Assembly: GCA_002007745.1 (NCBI GenBank)
Contig: CP019882.1
Span: 2,852,001-2,916,000 of the forward strand
Length of the DNA: 64,000 nucleotides
Origin: Mycolicibacterium litorale
GTDB lineage: Bacteria; Actinomycetota; Actinomycetes; Mycobacteriales; Mycobacteriaceae
Direction: 5' to 3'
The translations under genes and the position numbers were made by a program. Below the pieces are notes generated by a model, which worked only from the letters and a program-made list of their open reading frames with translations, ran no database searches and was not told the DNA's origin. This document shows positions 56,221 to 64,000 of this stretch, in pieces. Numbering within the stretch: position 1 is the first letter of the stretch; each line of letters opens with the position of its first letter.

Positions 56221-57033
56221 TCACCCGCCGGTCCAGCTGGACATCCGGCGTGTACCAAGGCCGATGACGACGATGGCCGCGACCACGACCAACAGGATGG
56301 ACAGGGCGACGGCGGCGTCCGGGTCGCTTTCGCGCTGCAGATAAATCTCCAGCGGCAGCGTTCGGGTAACCCCCTGCCGTGACCCGGCGAAGGTGAGGGT
56401 GGCGCCGAACTCGCCCAGCGCCCGGGCGAACGCCAGCACGGCACCCGACACCAGACCTGGCGTCAGCAGCGGCAGGGTCACCCGCCACCACACGGTCGCC
56501 GGCCGGGCGCCCAGCGTCGCGGCCACGACGTCGAAGTCCGAACCGGCCGTGCGGGCGGCCCCCTCCAAGGCGATCACCAGAAACGGCAGGGACACGAACG
56601 TCTGCGCCAGCACCACCGCGGTGGTGGTGAACGCGATCCTGATGCCGGCGGCCTCCAGATAGTGGCCGAGCAGCCCGAGCCGGCCGAAGGCGTACAGCAG
56701 CGCGATACCGCCGACCACCGGGGGAAGCACCAACGGCAGCAGAATCAGCGGTCGCAGCCCCCGAACCAACCGGCCATCGTTGCGCGCCAGCACCAGCGCC
56801 ATCGGTACGCCCATCACTAGGCACAGCGCCGTGCTGGCCGCGGCCGTGCGCAGGCTCAGGAGCAACGCGGCCTGGGCGGCCGTGCTGGTGATCAACGACC
56901 AGAAGTGCGTCCAGTCGACCTTCACCGCCATGGCCACCAGGGGTAGTACGACGAACACCGCGCCGAGGGCGGCAGGCAGATAGACCCAGCGCGGCAGCGG
57001 AGGCTGGGTCCGGCGAGCCCCACCCGGCGTCAT
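56221..57033 (-). CDS. modB: Molybdate ABC transporter permease ModB
   Basis: The 270-residue protein has about six membrane helices (for example [38 protein letters not shown] and [18 protein letters not shown]). The binding-protein-dependent transporter loop (EAA-type) is [32 protein letters not shown], which contacts ModC. In M. tuberculosis modA lies directly upstream of modB; here the upstream space holds only a 151-base gap and a divergent SDR-like gene. Confidence 0.93.
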   Translation of the reverse strand: MTPGGARRTQPPLPRWVYLPAALGAVFVVLPLVAMAVKVDWTHFWSLITSTAAQAALLLSLRTAAASTALCLVMGVPMALVLARNDGRLVRGLRPLILLPLVLPPVVGGIALLYAFGRLGLLGHYLEAAGIRIAFTTTAVVLAQTFVSLPFLVIALEGAARTAGSDFDVVAATLGARPATVWWRVTLPLLTPGLVSGAVLAFARALGEFGATLTFAGSRQGVTRTLPLEIYLQRESDPDAAVALSILLVVVAAIVVIGLGTRRMSSWTGG

Positions 57034-57184
57034 CCGTCACACCCTAGGGCGAAACGCCATGTCGTGTCCCGATCGTGTCGTGACCGCATTAGCTCATGTA
57101 GCTACTGTCCAGTAACATTTCTTCGAATCGACGCCATACACGTCCGGGATCTCGCCCGGGCGTGGCACGAGGAGGTCAAAGGCG

Positions 57185-57856
57185 ATGGACGTGCTGGTCA
57201 CCGGCGGTGATACCGAATTGGGTCGCACCATTGCGGAGAGCTTCCGCGATGCCGGCCACAACGTCGTCATCAGCGGCGCCCGCCGCGATGACCTCGAGGT
57301 GGCCGCCAAGGAACTCGAGATCGACGCCATCGTGTGCGACACCACGGACCCGGCGGGCCTGGCGCAGGCGCGTACCGAGTTCCCCCATCACCTCGACACC
57401 ATCGTCCACGTTCCCGCCCCGGCGTGGGCCGGCGGCGACCCACGGACCTACACGTTGGACGACACCGCCAGCGCCTGGCGCTCGGCGCTGGACGCGACCG
57501 TCCTCTCGGCCGTGTTGCTGGTGCAGAACATCGGCGACCACCTGCGCTCCGGTGGCGCCATCGTCACGGTGGTGCCGGACAACCCGCGCGACGGCGGAGC
57601 CGACGCCGCCGTGAAAGCGGCACTGTCGAACTGGACCGCCGGACAAGCGGATTACTTCGGCACGCGCGGGATCACGATCAACACCGTGGCCTGCGGCCGC
57701 GGTGCGGAGCCGTCCTACGACGGGCTGTCCACGACGCCGCCGCCGGTGGCGGCCGAGATCGCTCGCCTGGCGCTGTTCCTCACCACGCCGGCCGCCCGAC
57801 ACATCACCGGGCAGACCGTGCACGTGGGGCGCGGGGCGCTGGCCAACTTCGGCTGA
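57185..57856 (+). CDS. SDR-fold protein lacking the catalytic tetrad (Rv1856c-like position)
   Basis: The 223-residue protein has a Rossmann fold start (MDVLVTGGDTELGRTIAESF), central DTIVHVPAP, and a C-terminal ITINTVACGRG and HITGQTVHVGRG. At the usual Y-x-x-x-K position it has Asp140-Ala-Ala-Val-Lys144, and the catalytic Ser is not in place (TVVPDNP), so it is probably not a normal dehydrogenase. It may bind nucleotide or act as a structural partner. AGGAGGT lies upstream of ATG 57185. It occupies the place of M. tuberculosis Rv1856c, divergent from modB. Confidence 0.82.
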   Translation: MDVLVTGGDTELGRTIAESFRDAGHNVVISGARRDDLEVAAKELEIDAIVCDTTDPAGLAQARTEFPHHLDTIVHVPAPAWAGGDPRTYTLDDTASAWRSALDATVLSAVLLVQNIGDHLRSGGAIVTVVPDNPRDGGADAAVKAALSNWTAGQADYFGTRGITINTVACGRGAEPSYDGLSTTPPPVAAEIARLALFLTTPAARHITGQTVHVGRGALANFG

Positions 57857-58039
57857 CCGACCTCGTCGCATACACCGATTCACCTCCGGTTCGCCGACGG
57901 CGTTTACTGTCGGCGCCGTGTCGGGCGGATGATCCGGGTCGTGGCCCACATCACGTCGTCTGCCCGGGGACCGACGCGAAGTCTGCAATCCGGGCGACTA
58001 CCGTAGAAGGTGTCCTGTGCAAGTCGTTGAGGAGCGAAA

Positions 58040-59410
58040 ATGACCCACCCCGGTGCCACCCCATCGGATAAGCACAAGGTCGTCATCATCGGATCCGGGT
58101 TCGGCGGGCTCAATGCCGCCAAGAGCCTCAAGCGAGCCGACGTCGACATCAAGCTGATCGCCAAGACCACCCACCACCTGTTCCAGCCGCTGCTGTACCA
58201 GGTGGCGACGGGCATCATCTCCGAAGGGGAGATCGCGCCGCCGACCCGCGTGGTGTTGAAGGACCAGGAGAACTGCCAGGTGCTGCTCGGCGAGGTGACC
58301 AACATCGACCTCGCCAGCAAGACGGTCGACTCGATTCTGCTCGGCCACACCTACCGCACCCCCTACGACACTCTGATCGTCGCCGCGGGTGCCGGCCAGT
58401 CGTACTTCGGCAATGACCACTTCGCCGAGTGGGCCCCCGGTATGAAAACCATCGACGACGCCCTCGAGCTGCGCGGCCGGATCCTGGGCGCGTTCGAGCA
58501 GGCCGAGCGGTCCAGCGACCCGGTTCGCCGGGAGAAGCTGCTGACCTTCGTCGTGGTGGGCGCAGGTCCGACCGGTGTGGAGATGGCCGGTCAGATCGCC
58601 GAACTCGCCGATCACACGCTCAAGGGCGCCTTCCGCCATATCGACTCCACCAAGGCCCGGGTGATCCTGCTGGACGCCGCGCCCGCGGTGTTACCGCCGA
58701 TGGGCGAGAAGCTGGGCCAGCGGGCCGCCGCACGGTTGGAGAAACTCGGCGTCGAGATCCAGCTGGGCGCCATGGTGACCGACGTCGACCGCAACGGCAT
58801 CACCGTCAAGCGCGGAGACGGCACCCTCGACCGCATCGAATGCGCCACCAAGGTGTGGTCGGCCGGCGTCTCGGCCAGCCCACTGGGCAAGATCATCGCC
58901 GACCAGTCCGGCGCCGAGATCGACCGGGCCGGACGGGTCAAGGTGCTGCCCGACCTCACGGTGCCGGGACACCCGAACGTGTTCGTGGTCGGCGACATGG
59001 CCGCCGTCGACGGCGTCCCGGGGATGGCCCAGGGCGCGATTCAGGGGGCCAAGTACGCCGCCAAGCTGGTCAAGGCCGAGCTCAAGGGCGCCGACCCGGC
59101 GACGCGCGAACCTTTCCAGTACTTCGACAAGGGTTCAATGGCCACGGTGTCGCGGTACTCGGCGGTCGCCAAGGTCGGCAAGATCGAATTCAGCGGCTTC
59201 TTCGCCTGGTTGGCGTGGTTGTTCCTGCACCTGATCTACATGGTCGGGTTCAAGGCGCGTCTCACCACGGCGATGTCGTGGATCAGCACCTTCATCGGCA
59301 GTCATCGTGGTCAGCTGACCATCACCGAGCAGCAGGCCTACGCGCGCACCAGGATCGAACAGCTCGAGGAGATCGCGGCGACGGTCGAGGACGAGAAAGC
59401 CGCCTCCTGA
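58040..59410 (+). CDS. ndh: Type II NADH:quinone oxidoreductase Ndh
   Basis: The 456-residue flavoprotein starts at ATG 58040 with GAGGAG upstream. It has the FAD site VVIIGSGFGGLNAAKSL, a second dinucleotide motif FVVVGAGPTGVEMAGQIAEL for NADH, and VFVVGDMAAV, which binds the flavin late in the chain. The C-terminal GFFAWLAWLFLHLIYMVGFKARL is the membrane-anchoring region. It passes electrons from NADH to menaquinone without proton pumping. It corresponds to M. tuberculosis ndh (Rv1854c, 463 residues). Confidence 0.96.
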   Translation: MTHPGATPSDKHKVVIIGSGFGGLNAAKSLKRADVDIKLIAKTTHHLFQPLLYQVATGIISEGEIAPPTRVVLKDQENCQVLLGEVTNIDLASKTVDSILLGHTYRTPYDTLIVAAGAGQSYFGNDHFAEWAPGMKTIDDALELRGRILGAFEQAERSSDPVRREKLLTFVVVGAGPTGVEMAGQIAELADHTLKGAFRHIDSTKARVILLDAAPAVLPPMGEKLGQRAAARLEKLGVEIQLGAMVTDVDRNGITVKRGDGTLDRIECATKVWSAGVSASPLGKIIADQSGAEIDRAGRVKVLPDLTVPGHPNVFVVGDMAAVDGVPGMAQGAIQGAKYAAKLVKAELKGADPATREPFQYFDKGSMATVSRYSAVAKVGKIEFSGFFAWLAWLFLHLIYMVGFKARLTTAMSWISTFIGSHRGQLTITEQQAYARTRIEQLEEIAATVEDEKAAS

Positions 59411-59520
59411 CCCGCCGGCGCTCGCTGGCAATTGCCGGTGAGCGCACCCGAAATCACCGTCAATGCCGACGTGCTGCCCTAGCATGATCGGCGAAGGCAG
59501 ACTCACACCAAGGGGGCTCG

Positions 59521-59886
59521 ATGACATCCACTCGTTCCGTGCGTCGTGCGGCTGCAGCGGCGTTCGGCGTCGGTGCGGTGTTGCTGAGTGTGGCCGGCCC
59601 CGCCGCAGCGGATCCGCCGCCGAACTGCACCACCGCCGACATGACCGGGATCATGGCGGGCGTCTCGGCGGCCATGTCGAGCTACCTGTTCACCCACCCG
59701 GACGTCAACGCGTTCTTCACCGGCCTGCAGGGACTGCCGAAGGCTCAGATGGGCACCCAGACCCAGCAGTACCTGGACGCCAACCCGCAGATCCGCGCCG
59801 AACTCGACGGCATACGCCAGCCGTCGACGGACTTCCGCGCTCGCTGCGGATTGCCGCAGCGGCCGTTGGCCCCCGGGGTGGCCTGA
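59521..59886 (+). CDS. Hemophore-related small secreted protein
   Basis: The 121-residue precursor has a signal peptide (RRAAAAAFGVGAVLLSVAG, cleavage at AAA-DP). The mature part is helical and has one Cys near each end (PNCTTADM and ARCGLPQ), with TADMTGIMAGVSAAMSSYLFTHPDVNAFFTGL. This matches the small mycobacterial hemophore-like (Rv0203-type) proteins that bind heme outside the cell. Direct heme binding here is inferred from the family. The ATG is preceded by AAGGGGG. It sits between ndh and the PrrB-like kinase gene on the same strand. Confidence 0.8.
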   Translation: MTSTRSVRRAAAAAFGVGAVLLSVAGPAAADPPPNCTTADMTGIMAGVSAAMSSYLFTHPDVNAFFTGLQGLPKAQMGTQTQQYLDANPQIRAELDGIRQPSTDFRARCGLPQRPLAPGVA

Positions 59887-59986
59887 AGCTCCGCACCGGC
59901 GGCGCGTCGCGCGAGGCGGCCCGCCCTGAGGTGGTCGCCGTGATGTCCTGCCCCCTGCCCGGAACGCCCGACCCCGGGACGGTGCC

Positions 59987-61357
59987 GTGGTCGTGAAACC
60001 CGACGAGATCGTCTACCGCGTGTTGCAGCGGTTGCCGACGAGGATGTTGTCGCTGCGCACCATCGTGATCGTCGCCGCGCTGTCGGTGGTGATCCTGGTG
60101 TTGACGCTGGGAACCTGGGTCTGGATCGGGGTGACCCATGACCAGTACAGCCAGCTGGACCGCCGGTTGGACTCGGTGAGCAGTCTGGGTGATTTCAGTT
60201 CGCTGCTGTCCACGTCGGCGCCCGGCGGCGTCGGCGCACCCACACCGGACGGCAACCTGGTCCGCACCGTGCGGGTGGGGCCGACCGCCATGTCGGTACC
60301 TCCCGACGTCGTGCTGCCCGCGCTCGGGAACGGCTACGCCAACACCACCATCGACGGTGTGGAGTACCGGGTGCGGACCTTCTCGGTGGCCGGCGCCTCG
60401 ATCGCACTGGGCGCGCCGCTGGCCGAAACCCAGCGCCGCATCGCCGAACTGCACCTGCGGGTGTTGCTGATCTGTGCCGGGGTGATCGCCGGCACCGTCG
60501 TGGTCGGATGGCTGATCTCGCTGATCATGATCAATCCGTTCCGGGTGCTGGCCCAGCAGGCCCGGGCCATCAACGCCCAGTCCAACCCCGACGAGGTGCA
60601 GGTGCGCGGGGTCAAGGAGGCGGTCGAGATCGCCGAAGCGGTCGAAGGCATGCTGGCCCGCATCGGCGACGAGCAGGCCCGCACCCGGGCAGCCCTGGAG
60701 TCGGCGCGCGACTTCGCCGCGGTGGCATCTCACGAGCTGCGCACTCCCCTGACCGCCATGCGCACCAACCTCGAAGTGCTCTCCACCCTGGATCTGGCCG
60801 CCGAGCAGCGCAACGAGGTGATCGGCGACGTGATCCGCACGCAGAGCCGCATCGAGGCGACGCTGACCGCGCTGGAACGCCTGGCCCAAGGCGAGTTGAC
60901 CACCGCCGACGACTTCGTGCCGTTCGATGTCACCGAACTGCTCGACCGGGCCGCGCACGACGCCGAGCGGATCTACACCGATCTGAAGGTGTCGCTGGTG
61001 CCGTCCCCGGCGGTGCTGATGGTCGGATTACCCGTCGGGCTGCGGTTGGTGATCGACAACGCGATCGCCAATGCGGTCAAGCACGGCGGGGCCACCGAGG
61101 TCCGGCTGTCGGTGAGCAGCTCGGCCGACGGTGTGCAGATCATCGTCGACGACAACGGCAGTGGCGTGCCCGAGGACGAACGTGACGCGGTGTTCGAACG
61201 GTTCTCCCGCGGTTCGACGGCGTCGCGCTCCGGCTCCGGTCTCGGCCTGGCGCTGGTGGCGCAGCAGGCGGAACTGCACGGCGGCACAGCAGCATTGACG
61301 GTAAGCCCGCTGGGTGGTGCCCGGCTGGTTCTCGCGCTCGCCGGCCGTCACGAGTAG
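59987..61357 (+). CDS. PrrB-like sensor histidine kinase without adjacent regulator
   Basis: The 456-residue kinase is very similar to PrrB (Rv0902c): a first membrane helix (TIVIVAALSVVILVLTLGTWVWIG), an extracytoplasmic sensor with LDRRLDSVSS and VEYRVRTFSVAG, a second helix (VLLICAGVIAGTVVVGWLISLI), and a HAMP region (RVLAQQARAINAQ). The H box ASHELRTPL has His249, followed by NAIANAVKHGG (N box), DDNGSGVPE (G1) and GSGLGLALV (G2). PrrA, the partner regulator normally upstream of PrrB, is not here or anywhere in the window. The GTG start could also be at 59993. The stop overlaps ureD by ten bases convergently. Confidence 0.9.
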   Translation: MVVKPDEIVYRVLQRLPTRMLSLRTIVIVAALSVVILVLTLGTWVWIGVTHDQYSQLDRRLDSVSSLGDFSSLLSTSAPGGVGAPTPDGNLVRTVRVGPTAMSVPPDVVLPALGNGYANTTIDGVEYRVRTFSVAGASIALGAPLAETQRRIAELHLRVLLICAGVIAGTVVVGWLISLIMINPFRVLAQQARAINAQSNPDEVQVRGVKEAVEIAEAVEGMLARIGDEQARTRAALESARDFAAVASHELRTPLTAMRTNLEVLSTLDLAAEQRNEVIGDVIRTQSRIEATLTALERLAQGELTTADDFVPFDVTELLDRAAHDAERIYTDLKVSLVPSPAVLMVGLPVGLRLVIDNAIANAVKHGGATEVRLSVSSSADGVQIIVDDNGSGVPEDERDAVFERFSRGSTASRSGSGLGLALVAQQAELHGGTAALTVSPLGGARLVLALAGRHE

Positions 61358-61995
61358 AGCCGGTCACCCTGCCAGGTGGCCAGGCTGCCCCCGCCGGCCA
61401 GCTCCAGCATCACCGCGGCCGCATACGGGTCGGCCATCGCCGCGGGATCGGGATATCGCAGCTCGCTCACACACGCGAGCGGGCTGCCCAGCACGTCGTC
61501 GGCCACGGCGCCACCGCCCAGCTCCAGCCGGTGCCGCAGCAACGGTGTGGAGCCGACGTCAGCCCGCAGCGAGCCGCTCCAAAACCCCTCCCGCTCACCG
61601 GTTCTGCCGATCTGAACGCGTTCGCGGAGCCGCACGCCGGCGGCCGGGCCGGCCAGGCACATCCGGATCTCGCTGAGATGTCGGGAATCGGCCGCGACGA
61701 CGGTCGGTTCCGGGTCGAGGTCGAGTTCGCCGCCGACGTCGATGGTCCAGCACGACCGCGACTCTCGGGTGGACGCTCCGGGCAGCACCACGGTGGCCGC
61801 CGCCGTTCGCAGCCGAAGCCGCGCCCCGGGTTCGACGACCAGTCGGATCGCGACGGTGTCACCGCCCAGCGGGGTGGCCGCCGCCGACACCAGGTGCACG
61901 GTGTCGGGCTCGGTGCTGCGTGCGGCGATGCCGCCGCGGCACTCGATGCGGGGCAACCGCCCGGGCTGGGCCACCACCAGGACCTCGGAGCGCAT
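61348..61995 (-). CDS. ureD: Urease accessory protein UreD
   Basis: The 215-residue protein is a beta-rich UreD/UreH: LVSAAATPLGGDTVAIRLVVEPGARLRLRTAAATVVLPG, then LDLDPEPTVVAADSRHLSEIRM and GGGAVADDVLGSPLA. It acts as a scaffold with UreF and UreG on apo-urease and delivers nickel. It is the last gene of the urease operon here, seven bases after ureG. M. tuberculosis UreD (Rv1853) is 208 residues. Confidence 0.92.
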   Translation of the reverse strand: MRSEVLVVAQPGRLPRIECRGGIAARSTEPDTVHLVSAAATPLGGDTVAIRLVVEPGARLRLRTAAATVVLPGASTRESRSCWTIDVGGELDLDPEPTVVAADSRHLSEIRMCLAGPAAGVRLRERVQIGRTGEREGFWSGSLRADVGSTPLLRHRLELGGGAVADDVLGSPLACVSELRYPDPAAMADPYAAAVMLELAGGGSLATWQGDRLYS

Positions 61996-62002
61996 CCGCG
62001 CC

Positions 62003-62683
62003 TCAGGCCGGCTGGTTGACGCGCAGCTGCTCGCGCACCCAGTCCAGCACCGCGGAGGCGGCCGGATCTTCGGTCAGGGAGATCAGCACGGTGGGCCGGC
62101 CCTCACGGACCTTGGCCGCGTCGCGGCGCATCACGTCCAGGTCGGCACCGACCAGCGGCGCCAGATCGGTCTTGTTGACCACCAGCAGGTCCGAGAACGT
62201 CACTCCCGGTCCGCCTTTGCGTGGCACCTTGTCGCCGCCGGCGACGTCGACGACGAAGATCTGCACGTCGATCAGCCCCGAGGAGAACGTCGCGGTCAGG
62301 TTGTCCCCGCCCGACTCGACCAGGATCAGGTCCAGCTGGTCGTGTCCTGCGATCAGGTCGTCGATGGCGTCGAGGTTGGCGGTGATGTCGTCGCGGATCG
62401 CGGTGTGCGGGCAGCCGCCGGTCTGCACGGCCGCGATCCGGTCGTCGGGCAGCACCGCGTGGCGGCGCAGGAAGTCGGCGTCCTCGGTGGTGTAGATGTC
62501 GTTGGTCAGCACCGCCAGTGACAACTCGTCGCGCAGCTGCCGGCAGAGGGCAGCCACCAGCGCGGTCTTCCCGGAGCCGACCGGGCCTCCGATACCGATG
62601 CGCAGCGGCTCGCCCGGCTGCCGAACCCGCCGGGGCCGGTCGGCGTGGGTGTGCGGTTGACCATCAATGAAATGCGGTGGCAT
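62003..62683 (-). CDS. ureG: Urease accessory GTPase UreG
   Basis: The 226-residue P-loop GTPase has GPVGSGKT near residue 35, [15 protein letters not shown], and the invariant Cys-Pro-His metal site ([12 protein letters not shown]). The GTP-specificity motif VVNKTDLAP is present, as is a short His-rich start ([12 protein letters not shown]). It hydrolyses GTP to drive nickel insertion into urease. The ATG at 62683 with AAGAGG upstream is preferred to the longer frame beginning at 62746. Ten bases after ureF. Confidence 0.95.
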   Translation of the reverse strand: MPPHFIDGQPHTHADRPRRVRQPGEPLRIGIGGPVGSGKTALVAALCRQLRDELSLAVLTNDIYTTEDADFLRRHAVLPDDRIAAVQTGGCPHTAIRDDITANLDAIDDLIAGHDQLDLILVESGGDNLTATFSSGLIDVQIFVVDVAGGDKVPRKGGPGVTFSDLLVVNKTDLAPLVGADLDVMRRDAAKVREGRPTVLISLTEDPAASAVLDWVREQLRVNQPA

Positions 62684-62693
62684 GAAACCTCTT

Positions 62694-63365
62694 TCAGGAG
62701 ACGAACAGTGGACGCTCGCGCCGGGCGTGGCGCTGGGCCAGCTCATCGAGCAACGGATCGGACAGGTCAGCAGGGCCGGTGAGTGCTTCCCGGGCGGTCT
62801 GTTCGCACAGCGGCGCCAAGGCGAAGGTCAAAGCCGCGACATCGGCGGGGTCCAGCGCCAGCAGCCGCTGAGCGGCGGTGGCGGTGCCGGTCATCGTGGT
62901 GTAGACGACTGACAGCGCGGTCTGGTCGGGCTCCAGTCCGCTCACCTCACCAACGCGGCCGATGGCCACCGCCAGGTGCGGGCGGGGTCCGAGGGCGTCC
63001 CAGCCGGGCTCGGGCGCCGGCCATACCCGACGGGCCAGCCGCAGCAGTCCCCGGCCCTGAGCCCGGGACGCCTGCCGCGCCGCGGGTGACGGTGTGCGGG
63101 CGTCGGTTTCGGCGTCGGCGTCGGCGGGGGTGAGATCACCGCGGTGCACGGCGGCGGCGAGCGAGGCCGTCACCAGCCCGCTGGTGCGGATCCGCCGGCG
63201 CAGGTACGCGTCCAGTGTCGCGAGGTCCACGACGCGCCGGCTGGTCACCGCCTCCTCCGCTCCACCGGAGTGCACATGTCCCCCGGTCGGCAGCCGCGAG
63301 TCGGCCAGGGTGAGAAGGGTGGACAGCGACGCGGGCGAGCGAAGCGACGGGAAAGGTGACGCCAT
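62694..63365 (-). CDS. ureF: Urease accessory protein UreF
   Basis: The 223-residue helical protein starts at ATG 63365 in an ATGA overlap with the ureC stop. It has the UreF features [60 protein letters not shown], and a hydrophobic C-terminal half. It works as the GTPase-regulating partner in the UreDFG complex. M. tuberculosis UreF (Rv1851) is 211 residues. Confidence 0.93.
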   Translation of the reverse strand: MASPFPSLRSPASLSTLLTLADSRLPTGGHVHSGGAEEAVTSRRVVDLATLDAYLRRRIRTSGLVTASLAAAVHRGDLTPADADAETDARTPSPAARQASRAQGRGLLRLARRVWPAPEPGWDALGPRPHLAVAIGRVGEVSGLEPDQTALSVVYTTMTGTATAAQRLLALDPADVAALTFALAPLCEQTAREALTGPADLSDPLLDELAQRHARRERPLFVS

Positions 63366-64000
63366 CAGAAAAGGAAATAGCGCTGCGCCATCGGCAGTTC
63401 GGTGGCGGGTTGTTCGGCCCACACCTCGCCGTCGATGCGCACCGTGAAGGTGTCCGGGTCGACTTCGATGCGGGGCTGGGCGTCGTTGAGCGGCATCTGC
63501 GCCTTGCCGACGGCGCGCACGTTACCCACCGCCACCAGCCGGCGATTGACCGCGATCCGGTCGGCCAGCCCGTCCTCGATGGCCTGCGGGGCGACGAAGT
63601 GCACTGAGGTGGCCGCCGCGGCGGCGGGTGCGGCCCCGAACATCGGGCGCGGCAGAACCGGTTGGGGCGTCGGAATGGAGGCGTTGGCGTCGCCCATCGC
63701 GGCCCAGGCGATCATGCCGCCCTTGAGGACCGCGTGCGGGCGCACGCCGAAGAACGCCGGCTCCCACAGCACCAGGTCGGCCAGTTTGCCCACCTCCACC
63801 GAGCCGATCTCGTGGTCCATGCCGTGCGCGACGGCCGGGCAGATCGTGTACTTCGCGACGTAGCGGCGCACCCGGTTGTTGTCGGATCCGTGATGGCCGG
63901 CCGAATCGCCTTCCAGCGCGCCGCGCCGTCGCTTCATCACGTGCGCGGTCTGCCAGGTACGCAGCACCACCTCGCCGATGCGGCCCATGGCTTGGGCGTC
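63365..64000 (-). CDS. ureC: Urease alpha subunit UreC, C-terminal part
   Basis: The window cuts the gene; 211 C-terminal residues remain. The first visible codon is the Asp of the D-x-QAMGR motif, the position of the nickel-binding Asp360 in K. aerogenes numbering. Then come [100 protein letters not shown] and the end MAQRYFLF. UreC hydrolyses urea to ammonia and carbamate. Order ureC-ureF-ureG-ureD as in M. tuberculosis. Confidence 0.97.
   Translation of the reverse strand, partial: DAQAMGRIGEVVLRTWQTAHVMKRRRGALEGDSAGHHGSDNNRVRRYVAKYTICPAVAHGMDHEIGSVEVGKLADLVLWEPAFFGVRPHAVLKGGMIAWAAMGDANASIPTPQPVLPRPMFGAAPAAAAATSVHFVAPQAIEDGLADRIAVNRRLVAVGNVRAVGKAQMPLNDAQPRIEVDPDTFTVRIDGEVWAEQPATELPMAQRYFLF

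Overview
The window is GC-rich, densely coded chromosomal DNA from a non-tuberculous mycobacterium, probably a fast grower of the Mycolicibacterium type. The diagnostic genes are an antigen 85 mycolyltransferase, the mannosyltransferase MgtA, the Ala/Pro-rich secreted protein Apa, GlnA3, bacterioferritin BfrA, type II NADH dehydrogenase Ndh, and a urease operon. Lon protease is also present; it is absent from M. tuberculosis but found in fast-growing relatives. I saw no tRNA, rRNA, CRISPR array, insertion sequence, phage gene or replication origin. No gene-free stretch exceeds about 230 bases.

Layout. 1-8.2 kb: a small membrane protein (partial), mgtA, a DUF385-type protein, a Tat lipoprotein of the dienelactone hydrolase family, a flavin reductase-like protein, a D-aminoacylase/SnoaL pair behind a 24-bp palindrome, two small secreted proteins, and glnA3 coupled to a DUF202 membrane protein. 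8.4-11.8 kb: a 1149-residue exported protein with alternating repeat domains. 11.8-15.3 kb: an AhpD-like protein, bfrA and bfd diverging around an IdeR-like box, an enoyl-CoA hydratase, and a coupled F420-type/EthD pair. 15.4-25.5 kb: an arylsulfatase, a thioesterase, an NCS2-like permease, a cupin, a TPR protein, a rhomboid-like protein, a deaminase coupled to a GH13 enzyme, and a DUF1810 protein. 25.7-31.8 kb: fbpC-like gene, lon, TfoX-N, HhH DNA-repair-like, DUF72 and SHOCT proteins. 31.8-42 kb: a Rossmann/PEP-swivel fusion, a thiolase-like protein, an alpha/beta hydrolase, TetR plus a second arylsulfatase, TetR plus a sterol desaturase-like enzyme, and a Gly-rich lipoprotein. 42-49.3 kb: an ALDH/double CoA-transferase/LLM operon and a phosphoketolase. 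49.4-64 kb: a CPBP protease, CGNR regulator, hypothetical protein, alcohol dehydrogenase, Acg-like nitroreductase, Rv1861-like protein, apa, modC, modB, an SDR-like protein, ndh, a hemophore-like protein, a PrrB-like kinase, and ureD-ureG-ureF-ureC (partial).

From memory of the M. tuberculosis map, 6.8-64 kb follows the Rv1850-Rv1878 block in inverted orientation, with many inserted accessory genes. Notable differences are the loss of modA beside modBC and the insertion of a PrrB-like kinase between ndh and ureD.

A dominant technical feature is that at least eleven genes are broken by what look like single-base losses, mostly in C or G runs (12 sites). Restoring one base re-opens a full-length, family-typical protein each time, so I read most of these as assembly indels rather than decay. 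They are labelled pseudogene only because the frame is broken as given.
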